Assembly: GCA_030598645.1 (NCBI GenBank)
Contig: JAUVPN010000150.1
Span: forward strand, 1 to 6,741
Direction of reading: 5' to 3'
Source: Hyphomicrobium sp.
GTDB taxonomy: Bacteria > Pseudomonadota > Alphaproteobacteria > Rhizobiales > Hyphomicrobiaceae
DNA: 6,741 bases
Shown here: positions 1 through 6,438 of the stretch, in pieces
Layout of the letters: the number at the start of each line of letters is the position of its first letter
Position numbering within the stretch: position 1 is the stretch's first letter
Notes under the pieces: generated by a model
Told to the model about the DNA's origin: nothing
Seen by the model: the letters and a program-made list of their open reading frames with translations, nothing else
Databases searched by the model: none
Program-made: the position numbers and the translations under genes

Positions 1-1
1 C

Positions 2-424
2 TCGGAAACACGGGATCAAGACTCGATCGCCATCAAATTCTCGGGCACCGCTCTAGGCCAAAACAGCGCGATCGCGCGTGCCTGTTTCGCAAAGGTCGCG
101 ACGGGACGGAAGGTTGTTACTCTCGACCTGTCAGACCTGCACTACGCGGATAGCGGCTTCCTTGGCCTTGTGCTCATGTTGCGAAAGCAGCTTCGTTCCA
201 ACGACACAAACTTGCAGCTAACAGGGGTCACCGCTCCTATCGCGCGACTATTGCGACTTAACGGTCTGGCTTGGCTAAACGCGCCTATGGGTTCATCTGG
301 TTCAACAGCAAGACAGACAGTTCACGCGTCGGGTCCTGCAGAGGCGAGAAAGGGTGTCGGCGTCGCCATTCCAGTGGCTTCTGAGAGCCAATCAGCTCCT
401 GATCGCTCAGCTTCGCCGCCTTAG
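2..424 (+). CDS. STAS-domain protein, C-terminal part (5' end outside window)
   Basis: This is the open 3' end of a gene whose start lies left of the window; 140 residues are visible before the TAG stop. The first ~90 visible residues read as a nearly complete STAS (anti-sigma-factor antagonist-like) domain: a beta strand (VVTLDLSDL), then the signature ADSGFLGLVLML, then a helix, a further strand (LQLTGV) and a final helix (IARLLRLNGL). The serine of the DSG motif corresponds to the phosphorylated serine of SpoIIAA-type proteins. A tail of ~50 residues rich in Ser, Ala, Gly and Pro follows and looks disordered. The stop is 8 bp before the exosortase start, so the two genes are probably co-transcribed. 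From memory, STAS domains in exosortase/exopolysaccharide loci can be fused to a WecB/TagA-type glycosyltransferase; whether that applies here cannot be seen. An internal ATG at 170 lies inside the domain and is not a credible start. Confidence 0.8.
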   Translation, partial: SETRDQDSIAIKFSGTALGQNSAIARACFAKVATGRKVVTLDLSDLHYADSGFLGLVLMLRKQLRSNDTNLQLTGVTAPIARLLRLNGLAWLNAPMGSSGSTARQTVHASGPAEARKGVGVAIPVASESQSAPDRSASPP

Positions 425-427
425 GGG
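423..427 (+). promoter_or_regulatory. Shine-Dalgarno site of the exosortase gene
   Basis: AGGGG overlaps the stop codon of the STAS gene and lies 5 nt before ATG 433. It supports both the chosen start and translation linked to the upstream gene. Confidence 0.7.
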
Positions 428-432
428 TTTCA

Positions 433-2043
433 ATGTCCGCGGTCTCCACACGAGCATCGACCAGCAGACCCCTCTATGCGTGGGCAGTCGTCATCGTGGC
501 GATTATTATCGCGCTTGTTGCCTTTAGTGGTGCGCTTTCCGAAGTTGTCAAACGTTGGATTGGTCAGGAAGAGTACAGCCACGGCTTCCTCATTCCGTTA
601 ATCGCGGCCTGGCTGCTGTGGACGCGCCGCGAAGCCCTTATGAAAAGTGTCGGCCGGCCTAGTTGGCTGGGACTGGGGCTCATCATGATCGCCGGCGTCA
701 TGCTTATTGTTGGCGAGCTCAGCGCATTTTTTATGCTGGCGCAGCTCGGCTTCATTGTCGCCCTGATTGGCATCGCCTTGGCCTTCGGCGGCTATCCCTT
801 TCTGAAGATGGTGCTGCTTCCGATCCTATTGCTGATCTTCGCCATCCCTCTTCCATACTTTATCGATTCCGCCCTGTCTTGGCGGCTCCAGCTGCTTTCA
901 TCCCAGCTTGGCGTGGGATTCATTAGGCTGTTTCAGATTCCGGTGTACCTCGAGGGCAATATCATTGATCTCGGAAACTACAAACTGCAGGTGGTCGAAG
1001 CGTGCAGCGGTCTCCGCTACCTGTATCCTCTTTTGAGCCTTGGGTTCCTCGCCGCCTATTTTTTCCAAGCGCCCCTATGGAAGCGCGTGTTGGTCTTTTT
1101 ATCGACCATACCAATCACCATTGCGATGAACAGTCTTCGCATAGGCATTGTTGGGGTGTCGTTAAACTGGTGGGGCACGCAAATGGCCGACGATGTTCTG
1201 CACTTCTTCGAGGGGTGGATTATTTTCTTGGCTTGCGCAGGGCTGTTGACGTTCGTGATCTACCTTTTGTCACGCATCGGGTCGACAGGCAGTTTCTATG
1301 ACGCGATCCACTTGCCCAAGATTCAGGTCGGTCACCCCACTCCCGGGTCCGCGACCAGAAGCAGGAATCTTCCACTGCTCGCCTCTCTAGTGGCTTTGCT
1401 TGCCGTAGGTGTCGTGACTTACCAGATCTCACATAGGCAGGAGATCATTCCGGAGCGACCGCGCTTCGCCAGCTTTCCTGCGAAGCTTGGCGCGTGGCAG
1501 GGCGTGCCGTCTGACTTAAACCCGGAGGTGAAGCAATATCTCCGTGTCGACGACTATCTTCTCTCCAACTATGTCAGTCCAGAGAGCGAGCCGATCAATC
1601 TCTACGTCGCCTACTATAGCTCCCAGCGAAAGGGTGCGTCGCCTCATTCCCCGCGCGTGTGTATCCCTGGCGGAGGTTGGCAAATCACAGACTTGCAGCG
1701 TATCTCTTACGCCAACGCGACAGCGCGTATCGAACTGCGATACAATCGTGCGGTCATCGAAAAAGGCACCACTAAACAGATTGTTTATTATTGGTTCAGT
1801 CAGCGTGGCCGAAACATTGCGAATGAGTATGTCTCGAAGTGGTATTTGCTGGAGGACGCCGTCCTGCGGAATCGGACAGACGGAGCGCTGGTACGCTTGA
1901 CCACTCCTGTTGGGAATGAAGGGTCTGAGCATGAGGCCGACGAACGCTTGCAAGCCTTTCTTTTCGACGTCGTGCCACGACTCCGCCCATTCCTTCCAAC
2001 CTTGGGCGGTCACAGCCAGACTGCGTGCGAGGGCTCTTGCTAA
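433..2043 (+). CDS. xrtD: Exosortase fused to EpsI domain (XrtD-type, VPLPA-CTERM system)
   Basis: This 536-residue inner-membrane protein is a cysteine-protease-like exosortase expected to cleave, and probably transfer, exported proteins bearing a C-terminal sorting tail. Residues ~15-285 form the multi-helix exosortase domain. The N-terminal family motif EEYSHGFLIPL is at 46-56. The three family catalytic residues are visible: Cys191 in EACSGLR, Arg236 in MNSLRI and His257 in LHFFEGW. A further membrane segment (~313-330) leads into a periplasmic EpsI (DUF3485-type) domain, ~340-525, with LGAWQG and the characteristic HSPRVCIPGGGW (405-416). EpsI is a separate gene next to many exosortases; a single exosortase-EpsI chain of this length fits my knowledge of XrtD, the VPLPA-CTERM exosortase. 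The subtype rests on architecture and recall, not on a model score. The ATG follows an AGGGG site (423-427) by 5 nt. The tail ends in CEGSC, of unknown meaning. Confidence 0.93.
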   Translation: MSAVSTRASTSRPLYAWAVVIVAIIIALVAFSGALSEVVKRWIGQEEYSHGFLIPLIAAWLLWTRREALMKSVGRPSWLGLGLIMIAGVMLIVGELSAFFMLAQLGFIVALIGIALAFGGYPFLKMVLLPILLLIFAIPLPYFIDSALSWRLQLLSSQLGVGFIRLFQIPVYLEGNIIDLGNYKLQVVEACSGLRYLYPLLSLGFLAAYFFQAPLWKRVLVFLSTIPITIAMNSLRIGIVGVSLNWWGTQMADDVLHFFEGWIIFLACAGLLTFVIYLLSRIGSTGSFYDAIHLPKIQVGHPTPGSATRSRNLPLLASLVALLAVGVVTYQISHRQEIIPERPRFASFPAKLGAWQGVPSDLNPEVKQYLRVDDYLLSNYVSPESEPINLYVAYYSSQRKGASPHSPRVCIPGGGWQITDLQRISYANATARIELRYNRAVIEKGTTKQIVYYWFSQRGRNIANEYVSKWYLLEDAVLRNRTDGALVRLTTPVGNEGSEHEADERLQAFLFDVVPRLRPFLPTLGGHSQTACEGSC

Positions 2044-2048
2044 CCGTT

Positions 2049-2053
2049 GGAGG
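2049..2053 (+). promoter_or_regulatory. Shine-Dalgarno site that fixes the prsT start
   Basis: A perfect GGAGG lies 5 nt before ATG 2059. It overlaps the alternative in-frame TTG at 2047, which therefore cannot use it, so the shorter 803-residue product is the likely one. Confidence 0.8.
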
Positions 2054-2058
2054 TTTTG

Positions 2059-4470
2059 ATGTTCCGAGATCATAGGTGGCCCCGACATCTAGCCGCCGCT
2101 CTTCTCATCTTTACCTGCGTCGCAGGTGCAGCGTGTAGCTCCCCCGAAGAGCGAGCGCAAAGTCACTATGAACGGGGCATGCAGTTGCTGAAGGAGCAGG
2201 ATTACGCTCGCGCTGCTGTTGAGTTCAAGAATGCCCTCCAACTAAAGGACGATATGGTGCCGGCGTGGTTAGCTTTCGCGCAGGTTGCCGAGCACAATCA
2301 GAATTGGCAAAACGTTAGCAGAATCCTGCGTAAGGTTGCCGAACTCGATCCGAAGAATGTCGATGCGAGAGTGCGCCTTGCTCGTCTTGTGCTTCTCAGC
2401 GGCGATTTTGAGCAGGCGCTCACGATTACGAATGAAGCGGAGGAGATCGAGGACCGAAACGCATCAGTTCGGGCCCTAAAGGCAGTCATCCTTTTCAAAC
2501 TTAACGAAACAGGCGCCGCGGTCACCGAAGCCCAGACAGCGCTCGATATTGACCCTCAAAATTCGGAAGCTCTGATCGTGCTTGCCGCCTACCGCCTGGC
2601 GCGCGGAGACACAGAGGGCGCCCTGTTACTGCTCGATCGCGATCCAGATAAGCACGCGAAGGATCTTGGTGTTCAGCTCTTTAAGCTGAAGGTTCTCGAA
2701 AGTATGGGGGACGTCAAGAAGAGCGAGGCGGTGCTCCAGAAGCTCATCGAGCACTTTCCGCAGGAGATGGGGTTCAGGAAGCTTCTGGTCCAGTTCTATT
2801 TACGGCAGAACCGTGAGGACGAAGCCGAAAAAACGATTCGCGCTGTCGCCGATGCCAATCCCACCAGCAGCGACGCCAAACTCGATGTCGTGCGGTTTCT
2901 GTTCGCGGTGAAGGGTGCAGATGCCGCCCGGCAAGAGCTCGTTGCTCTTATCAAGGCTGGCGGTGATGCGTTCCCCTACCAGATGGCACTCGCCGAGTTG
3001 GATTATACTCAGGGCAATGTTCACGAAAGCTTGGCCTTGCTGGAGCAGCTCAGCACGTCTGAGGACTCCGAAGAACACGCCCGGGCGGCCAAGATCAGGT
3101 TGGCGGAGCAACAGATCGACCAAAAAAACTTTGATGCGGCTGAAGCGATTGCTGCCAACATTCTTGCCAAGGATAAGCGCAATGTCAGTGGGCTTAGGCT
3201 CCGCGCCTCAACGCACATTGCGGGAAGGCAATATGAACAAGCCATTGCTGACTTGCGTGAGGCCCTCAATGAGCAGCCAGGGTCGGCACAACTCCTCAGG
3301 CTCCTAGCGATGGCCTATGAGCAAACGGGCTCGATCGAGCTTGCCGATGAGGCGTTCGGCAAGGCCACTAAGGCTTCTGGCTTTGATCCTCGTGTTGGTT
3401 TGGAGTATGCGGCATTCCTGCAGCGCCGCGGACAGCGAGAGCGCGCCGATGATCTGATTGTGGAATTGGCGGGTCGTGCACCCAGAGATGTCCGAGTTCT
3501 CGCGGCATTGGCGCGAGTGAAACTTGCGCGGCAAGACTGGGCCGGAGCTCAGCAAGTGGCGGAGTCGCTTCAGCGTGTCAGTAAGAACACAAGCATTGCC
3601 GACAGAATTTCGGCCGCGGCTCTGGCTGGCAAGGGTCAGTACGATCTCAGCATCAGCATTTTGGAGGATGCTTATTCCGCGTCGCCCAACGCGGTTCAAC
3701 CCATGGCCGCTCTCGTGCGTGCTTATCTTCGCGCAAAGCAGCCAGCCAAGGCGGAGTCTTTTCTGCGGTCAGTCTTGGAGGCCAATCCATCAAGTGCCGG
3801 GGCCTACATACTACTTGGATCACTCCAGCTGCAGAAAGGAGAGAAGACAGAGGCGCTGAAAAGCTTCAACGAAGCGATTGCCAAACAGCCTGACGAACCC
3901 GGAGGCTATTTGGCGCTGAGCGACTATTACGTGCGGCAGAAGAATTACGCCGACTCGATGAAGACATTGGAAGCCGGCCTGCAGAAGCAGCCAACAAATT
4001 TCGCCTTACGGGTAGCCATCGCAGGAGTGGAGGCACTTCAGGGGAATTACGAAACGGCCATTGGGGGGTATGAAACGCTGCACCAGGAACAGCCGGGGTC
4101 CTTGGTCATCACCAACAACCTCGCAAGCCTGCTCTCTGATCACCGGAGCGACCAAGCGAGCTTGGATCGCGCACTTTCGCTCGCCGCTAGTTTGCAAAAG
4201 ATGGACGTGCCTCAGTTCAAAGACACCCTTGGATGGATCCAATATCGTCAGGGCGACTTTAGATTTGCGATCCAGCTCCTGGAAGAAGCTCAACAGGCCC
4301 TACCCAACCTGGCCTTGGTACGCTACCACCTTGGGATGAGCTATTTGGCTACGGGCGAAACGAAGAAGGCTGCTGAGCAGCTAAAGAAAGCTCTCGAGCT
4401 TCTTCCGACTAGCGGTGGCATCGCCGAGGAGGACATCCGGTCGGCACTCACCAAGGCTGACACAACGTAG
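2059..4470 (+). CDS. prsT: PrsT-like TPR-repeat lipoprotein of the exosortase system
   Basis: An 803-residue exported protein built almost wholly of tetratricopeptide repeats. Residues 1-25 form a signal peptide: a basic start (FRDHRWPRH), then a hydrophobic core (LAAALLIFTCVAGAA) ending at Cys26. Cys26 followed by SS suggests lipoprotein processing, although GAAC is a weaker lipobox than LAGC. From ~30 to ~795 the protein is a run of helical hairpins with TPR signatures, for example AQSHYERGMQLLKEQDYARA near the N-terminus, LGSLQLQKGEKTEALKSFNE in the middle and YHLGMSYLATGETKKAAEQL near the end. Architecture and position after an exosortase match the PEP-CTERM-associated TPR lipoprotein PrsT; members I recall are somewhat longer, around 900 residues. 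TPR arrays bind proteins, so a role in export or surface display beside the exosortase is inferred. ATG 2059 is preferred over in-frame TTG 2047 because GGAGG (2049-2053) sits 5 nt before the ATG and overlaps the TTG. The gap to the exosortase stop is 15 bp, so they share an operon. Confidence 0.88.
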   Translation: MFRDHRWPRHLAAALLIFTCVAGAACSSPEERAQSHYERGMQLLKEQDYARAAVEFKNALQLKDDMVPAWLAFAQVAEHNQNWQNVSRILRKVAELDPKNVDARVRLARLVLLSGDFEQALTITNEAEEIEDRNASVRALKAVILFKLNETGAAVTEAQTALDIDPQNSEALIVLAAYRLARGDTEGALLLLDRDPDKHAKDLGVQLFKLKVLESMGDVKKSEAVLQKLIEHFPQEMGFRKLLVQFYLRQNREDEAEKTIRAVADANPTSSDAKLDVVRFLFAVKGADAARQELVALIKAGGDAFPYQMALAELDYTQGNVHESLALLEQLSTSEDSEEHARAAKIRLAEQQIDQKNFDAAEAIAANILAKDKRNVSGLRLRASTHIAGRQYEQAIADLREALNEQPGSAQLLRLLAMAYEQTGSIELADEAFGKATKASGFDPRVGLEYAAFLQRRGQRERADDLIVELAGRAPRDVRVLAALARVKLARQDWAGAQQVAESLQRVSKNTSIADRISAAALAGKGQYDLSISILEDAYSASPNAVQPMAALVRAYLRAKQPAKAESFLRSVLEANPSSAGAYILLGSLQLQKGEKTEALKSFNEAIAKQPDEPGGYLALSDYYVRQKNYADSMKTLEAGLQKQPTNFALRVAIAGVEALQGNYETAIGGYETLHQEQPGSLVITNNLASLLSDHRSDQASLDRALSLAASLQKMDVPQFKDTLGWIQYRQGDFRFAIQLLEEAQQALPNLALVRYHLGMSYLATGETKKAAEQLKKALELLPTSGGIAEEDIRSALTKADTT

Positions 4471-4499
4471 CCCATAGAATCGCCGGTGCGCTTCGCGAC

Positions 4500-4533
4500 G
4501 ACCATGGCGCGACGCATAGTATGCATCGTGGTC
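4500..4533. terminator. Candidate bidirectional hairpin between convergent genes
   Basis: The 69-bp spacer between the stops of prsT and the priming transferase holds an inverted repeat. Inner arms CGACGCATA (4510-4518) and TATGCATCG (4520-4528) surround a single G, so the real loop must open a few pairs. Outer arms GACCA (4500-4504) and TGGTC (4529-4533) extend the stem past a 5-nt bulge. One inner pair mismatches in the plus-strand RNA but becomes a G-U wobble in the minus-strand RNA. Neither side has a T-run, so it is not a classical intrinsic terminator. It could be a 3'-end-stabilising hairpin or part of a factor-dependent terminator. Confidence 0.4.
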
Positions 4534-4539
4534 ATAGGA

Positions 4540-5988
4540 TCAATACGCGTTTCGACCGGTGATGCAGATAGCAAGGGTCATCAACAGGATCTTAAAGTCG
4601 AACCAGAGCGACCAATTTTCAGCATAGTAGATATCGTGTTGCACCCTGGTCTCTATTTTGCCCGGAGTATCCGTCTCACCCCGCAGACCATTGACCTGAG
4701 CCCATCCCGTCATTCCGGGTTTGATGCGATGGCGCACGAAGTAATCGGTGACCCTCTTCGAGAAGGCCTCATTGTGATCGAGGGCATGCGGCCGCGGGCC
4801 TACCAGTGACATCGTTCCATTTAGGACGTTGATCAGATTGGGGAGTTCGTCAAGACTGGTGCGCCGCAAAAAGTGCCCCACGCGTGTAACTCTTGGATCA
4901 TCACGCGTCGCTTGCTTGGTGGTGGCTTTGAGTGGCTCATGTTTCATCGTGCGGAACTTATAGATGTAAAACGGCCGGTTCAGAAAGCCGAGTCGCCTCT
5001 GACGAAAAATCACGGGCCCAGGGCTTTCAAGCTTTATCGCTATCGCGATGATCAACATGAGCGGAAATAAAACGATGCTCGCCACGATTCCGAGTACGTA
5101 GTCCTGCGCCCGCTTGAACATGCCGTTCCAGCCCGCGAGCGGGTAGTCTATAATTTCAAAGATTGGCACGCCGCCGAAATGGCTTGGTGGCGCTCTAAAG
5201 TTCACCTGATAACCAATCAAGTCTGCGCCCAGGTAAACGTTGACGGCCAACGCGCGCAGACCACCGAGAAGTCCGGTCAGGCGCTCATCCGCCGACCAGG
5301 GCAAGGCAATGATGACATCATCAATAGAGTGCCGACGGGCGTAGTTAACCACGTCATCGAGTTGCCCCAGACGGGGAAACCGTCCGTAGCGCCCCTTTAG
5401 CGCCTCTTCGTCATCGATAAATATGCCGGAGATCGAGATGAAGGCTGGGTTTGTGTGATCGATAAATTTGAGAAGTTGACTGACTTGGGGTCCGTAGCCA
5501 GCAATCGCCACTCTGCGACGGAACATCGGCATATCGGAAAGCCGGCGAAGTGTAATGGAAGCCAGCGTGCGGAAGCCTATTGTCGCTATGCATGACCCAA
5601 TCGCGAATGTCGCCATCCACAGGCGCGAGAAAGTATCGGAGATCTTGAGCGAAAATGCCGCCGCTAAAAGAAAGAGGAAGGTGATGACGAATGAGACGAC
5701 CATTCTATCGGCAAAGGCTAACGGCCGCATGATGGGCTCAAACTGATATAGACGCGAAAAGCCAAAGAGCATGATCGTGGTCAGCCAAACGAAACTCGTT
5801 GCCACCACATAGTAATGCTCTGTCAAGGGCTGATACCCGACGAAAAGCGCATGTGATATGGCCGCACTCGATAAGATAACGACGCTGTCGAGAGCGACGA
5901 AAAGCCCGGGAACCACTTGAGACGAGATCGGCAGCCGTCTTGTGCTGGTAACAGGTGACCAGTCACGTCTCTGCTGACGAGCATCCAT
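4540..5988 (-). CDS. wcaJ: Undecaprenyl-phosphate glucose phosphotransferase (WcaJ family)
   Basis: This 482-residue membrane enzyme is expected to transfer sugar-1-phosphate, probably glucose-1-phosphate from UDP-glucose, to undecaprenyl phosphate, the first step of exopolysaccharide repeat-unit assembly. The N-terminal half has about four membrane helices (~24-48, 60-80, 95-115, 122-142). A soluble nucleotide-fold domain follows, with [14 protein letters not shown] at ~160-173. The C-terminal catalytic domain begins near 290 with the helix [20 protein letters not shown]. It continues with the family motifs [14 protein letters not shown] (321-334), YKFRTM (343-348), [20 protein letters not shown] (363-382, with the Asp-Glu pair at 380-381), SLVGPRP (394-400) and [16 protein letters not shown] (423-438). 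Length and domain order fit the polyisoprenyl-phosphate hexose-1-phosphate transferase family. The exact sugar cannot be read from sequence. It converges on the exosortase operon. ATG 5988 has AAGGGG 9 nt upstream. Confidence 0.92.
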   Translation of the reverse strand: MDARQQRRDWSPVTSTRRLPISSQVVPGLFVALDSVVILSSAAISHALFVGYQPLTEHYYVVATSFVWLTTIMLFGFSRLYQFEPIMRPLAFADRMVVSFVITFLFLLAAAFSLKISDTFSRLWMATFAIGSCIATIGFRTLASITLRRLSDMPMFRRRVAIAGYGPQVSQLLKFIDHTNPAFISISGIFIDDEEALKGRYGRFPRLGQLDDVVNYARRHSIDDVIIALPWSADERLTGLLGGLRALAVNVYLGADLIGYQVNFRAPPSHFGGVPIFEIIDYPLAGWNGMFKRAQDYVLGIVASIVLFPLMLIIAIAIKLESPGPVIFRQRRLGFLNRPFYIYKFRTMKHEPLKATTKQATRDDPRVTRVGHFLRRTSLDELPNLINVLNGTMSLVGPRPHALDHNEAFSKRVTDYFVRHRIKPGMTGWAQVNGLRGETDTPGKIETRVQHDIYYAENWSLWFDFKILLMTLAICITGRNAY

Positions 5989-5997
5989 TGGCCCACG

Positions 5998-6003
5998 CCC
6001 CTT
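5998..6003 (-). promoter_or_regulatory. Shine-Dalgarno site of the priming transferase
   Basis: On the minus strand AAGGGG lies 9 nt before ATG 5988, slightly long but acceptable spacing. It supports the chosen start. Confidence 0.5.
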
Positions 6004-6011
6004 ACGCCTAA

Positions 6012-6028
6012 GGTGCTAATTGAGCACC
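6012..6028 (-). promoter_or_regulatory. Inverted repeat / leader hairpin upstream of wcaJ
   Basis: A perfect 6-bp inverted repeat, GGTGCT and AGCACC with a 5-nt loop, lies 24-40 nt before the wcaJ start. A second inverted repeat overlaps it: ATTGAG (6019-6024) and CTCAAT (6037-6042). The two use shared bases, so as RNA structures they would be mutually exclusive. They could be an operator or a leader structure near the ribosome site. I see no confident -10/-35 pair for this gene, so whether this lies inside the transcript is unknown. Confidence 0.4.
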
Positions 6029-6051
6029 ACAGCTCCCTCAATCACAGCATG

Positions 6052-6265
6052 TTACCAAGGTGGGCCGCTCTGCTCTCGCTTGTCGAGGGCTAGTACATGT
6101 CGCATCGCGGTGGTCTTGCCGGATCCGATTGCGCCGGCGACGACCGTAAAGCTGGCACGGGTTATGAGGCCATACCAGGCATGCCTCGGTTGGGCGATGT
6201 GCGGCGCACCACATTTGGGATCGGGCAAAATGGAAAAGGCCGGCCGCCCAAGTCTTTGGGTACAT
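6052..6265 (-). pseudogene. Frameshifted, truncated remnant of a GspA/ExeA-like AAA ATPase
   Basis: On the minus strand this stretch keeps pieces of the N-terminus of an ExeA/GspA-type ATPase, the family that includes the ATPase found beside many exosortases. It opens with ATG TAC (Met-Tyr, the usual start of the family). A second frame gives PFPFCPIPNVVRRTS, resembling the family's PF..xPDPxxxxxT segment. The first frame then gives AHRPTEA, resembling its HRxA segment. A third frame (6186-6052) gives WYGLITRASFTVV followed by the Walker A motif GAIGSGKTT (6109-6135) and AMRHVLAL, then diverges and ends at TAA 6052. At least two frame changes are needed, and everything after Walker A (Walker B, sensors, C-terminal domain) is missing. 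Complete family members are several hundred residues. GGAGG (6266-6270) abuts the ATG, too close for normal initiation. It lies on the same strand as wcaJ and just upstream, suggesting a former shared operon. The Walker A segment is clear; the exact family is less certain. Confidence 0.72.
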
Positions 6266-6336
6266 CCTCCTTTACATTAGTCAATGGATCCGTCAGCCTT
6301 TAAAAAAAAGTGGAAACAAATCAGGCTCTAAGCTCT
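6266..6336. other. Intergenic stretch between ATPase remnant and regulator site
   Basis: No gene is supported here. It holds an 8-A run (6302-6309) that could bend DNA, flanked by a weak AGCCT/AGGCT repeat (6295-6299 and 6323-6327) whose 23-nt loop is too large for a convincing hairpin. It would contain the promoter of the former ATPase gene, but I see no clear boxes. Confidence 0.35.
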
Positions 6337-6354
6337 TGTGGCATATTGGCCACA
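6337..6354. promoter_or_regulatory. Inverted repeat TGTGGC-N6-GCCACA, candidate regulator site
   Basis: Perfect 6-bp arms are separated by ATATTG, an 18-bp dyad typical of a dimeric transcription-factor site. Its centre is 35 bp upstream of the -35 box of the promoter predicted at 6381-6409, or about 70 bp before the inferred start of transcription, a usual position for an activator. It resembles a CRP-like site but the half-site spacing is 2 bp too long, so the regulator is unknown. Confidence 0.4.
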
Positions 6355-6380
6355 GTCCCGCCCTTTTGTGCCAGGTGGGA

Positions 6381-6409
6381 TTGATTGTGATGCCTCATAG
6401 ACCTATTAT
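6381..6409 (+). promoter_or_regulatory. Sigma70-type promoter of the secreted-protein gene
   Basis: TTGATT (6381-6386) and TATTAT (6404-6409) match the -35 and -10 consensus at 4 of 6 and 5 of 6 positions with an ideal 17-bp spacer. Transcription would begin near 6416, giving a leader of about 23 nt that contains the Shine-Dalgarno site at 6422-6429. I looked for a sigma54 -24/-12 pair here and found none with correct spacing. Confidence 0.55.
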
Positions 6410-6421
6410 GGTTTCTGGCCC

Positions 6422-6429
6422 GAGGGGGG
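6422..6429 (+). promoter_or_regulatory. Shine-Dalgarno site of the secreted-protein gene
   Basis: GAGGGGGG lies 9 nt before ATG 6439. The strong purine run and the signal peptide directly after the ATG together fix this start. Confidence 0.65.
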
Positions 6430-6438
6430 CAACAACTC

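Noticed and set aside
2047..2058. TTG at 2047 as the start of the TPR lipoprotein
   Set aside because: GGAGG at 2049-2053 overlaps this codon and is correctly spaced only for ATG 2059, which also gives a more normal signal peptide.
1516..2088. 190-residue minus-strand reading frame inside the exosortase gene
   Set aside because: It lies fully antisense to the conserved EpsI domain, has no recognisable domain and no plausible ribosome site; it is a by-product of codon bias.
6038..6265. Intact 75-residue minus-strand reading frame starting Met-Tyr-Pro-Lys
   Set aside because: Its Cys- and Arg-rich product looks non-coding past ~25 residues, while the Walker A segment lies in another frame. 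It is better explained as part of the ATPase pseudogene.
6020..6303. Plus-strand reading frames of 86 and 68 residues in the intergenic region
   Set aside because: They are antisense to the ATPase remnant, whose similarity is on the minus strand, and have no convincing ribosome site.
6337..6354. A canonical CRP site
   Set aside because: The arms are similar (TGTG...CACA) but the spacing is 2 bp longer than TGTGA-N6-TCACA, so I call it only an unassigned dyad.
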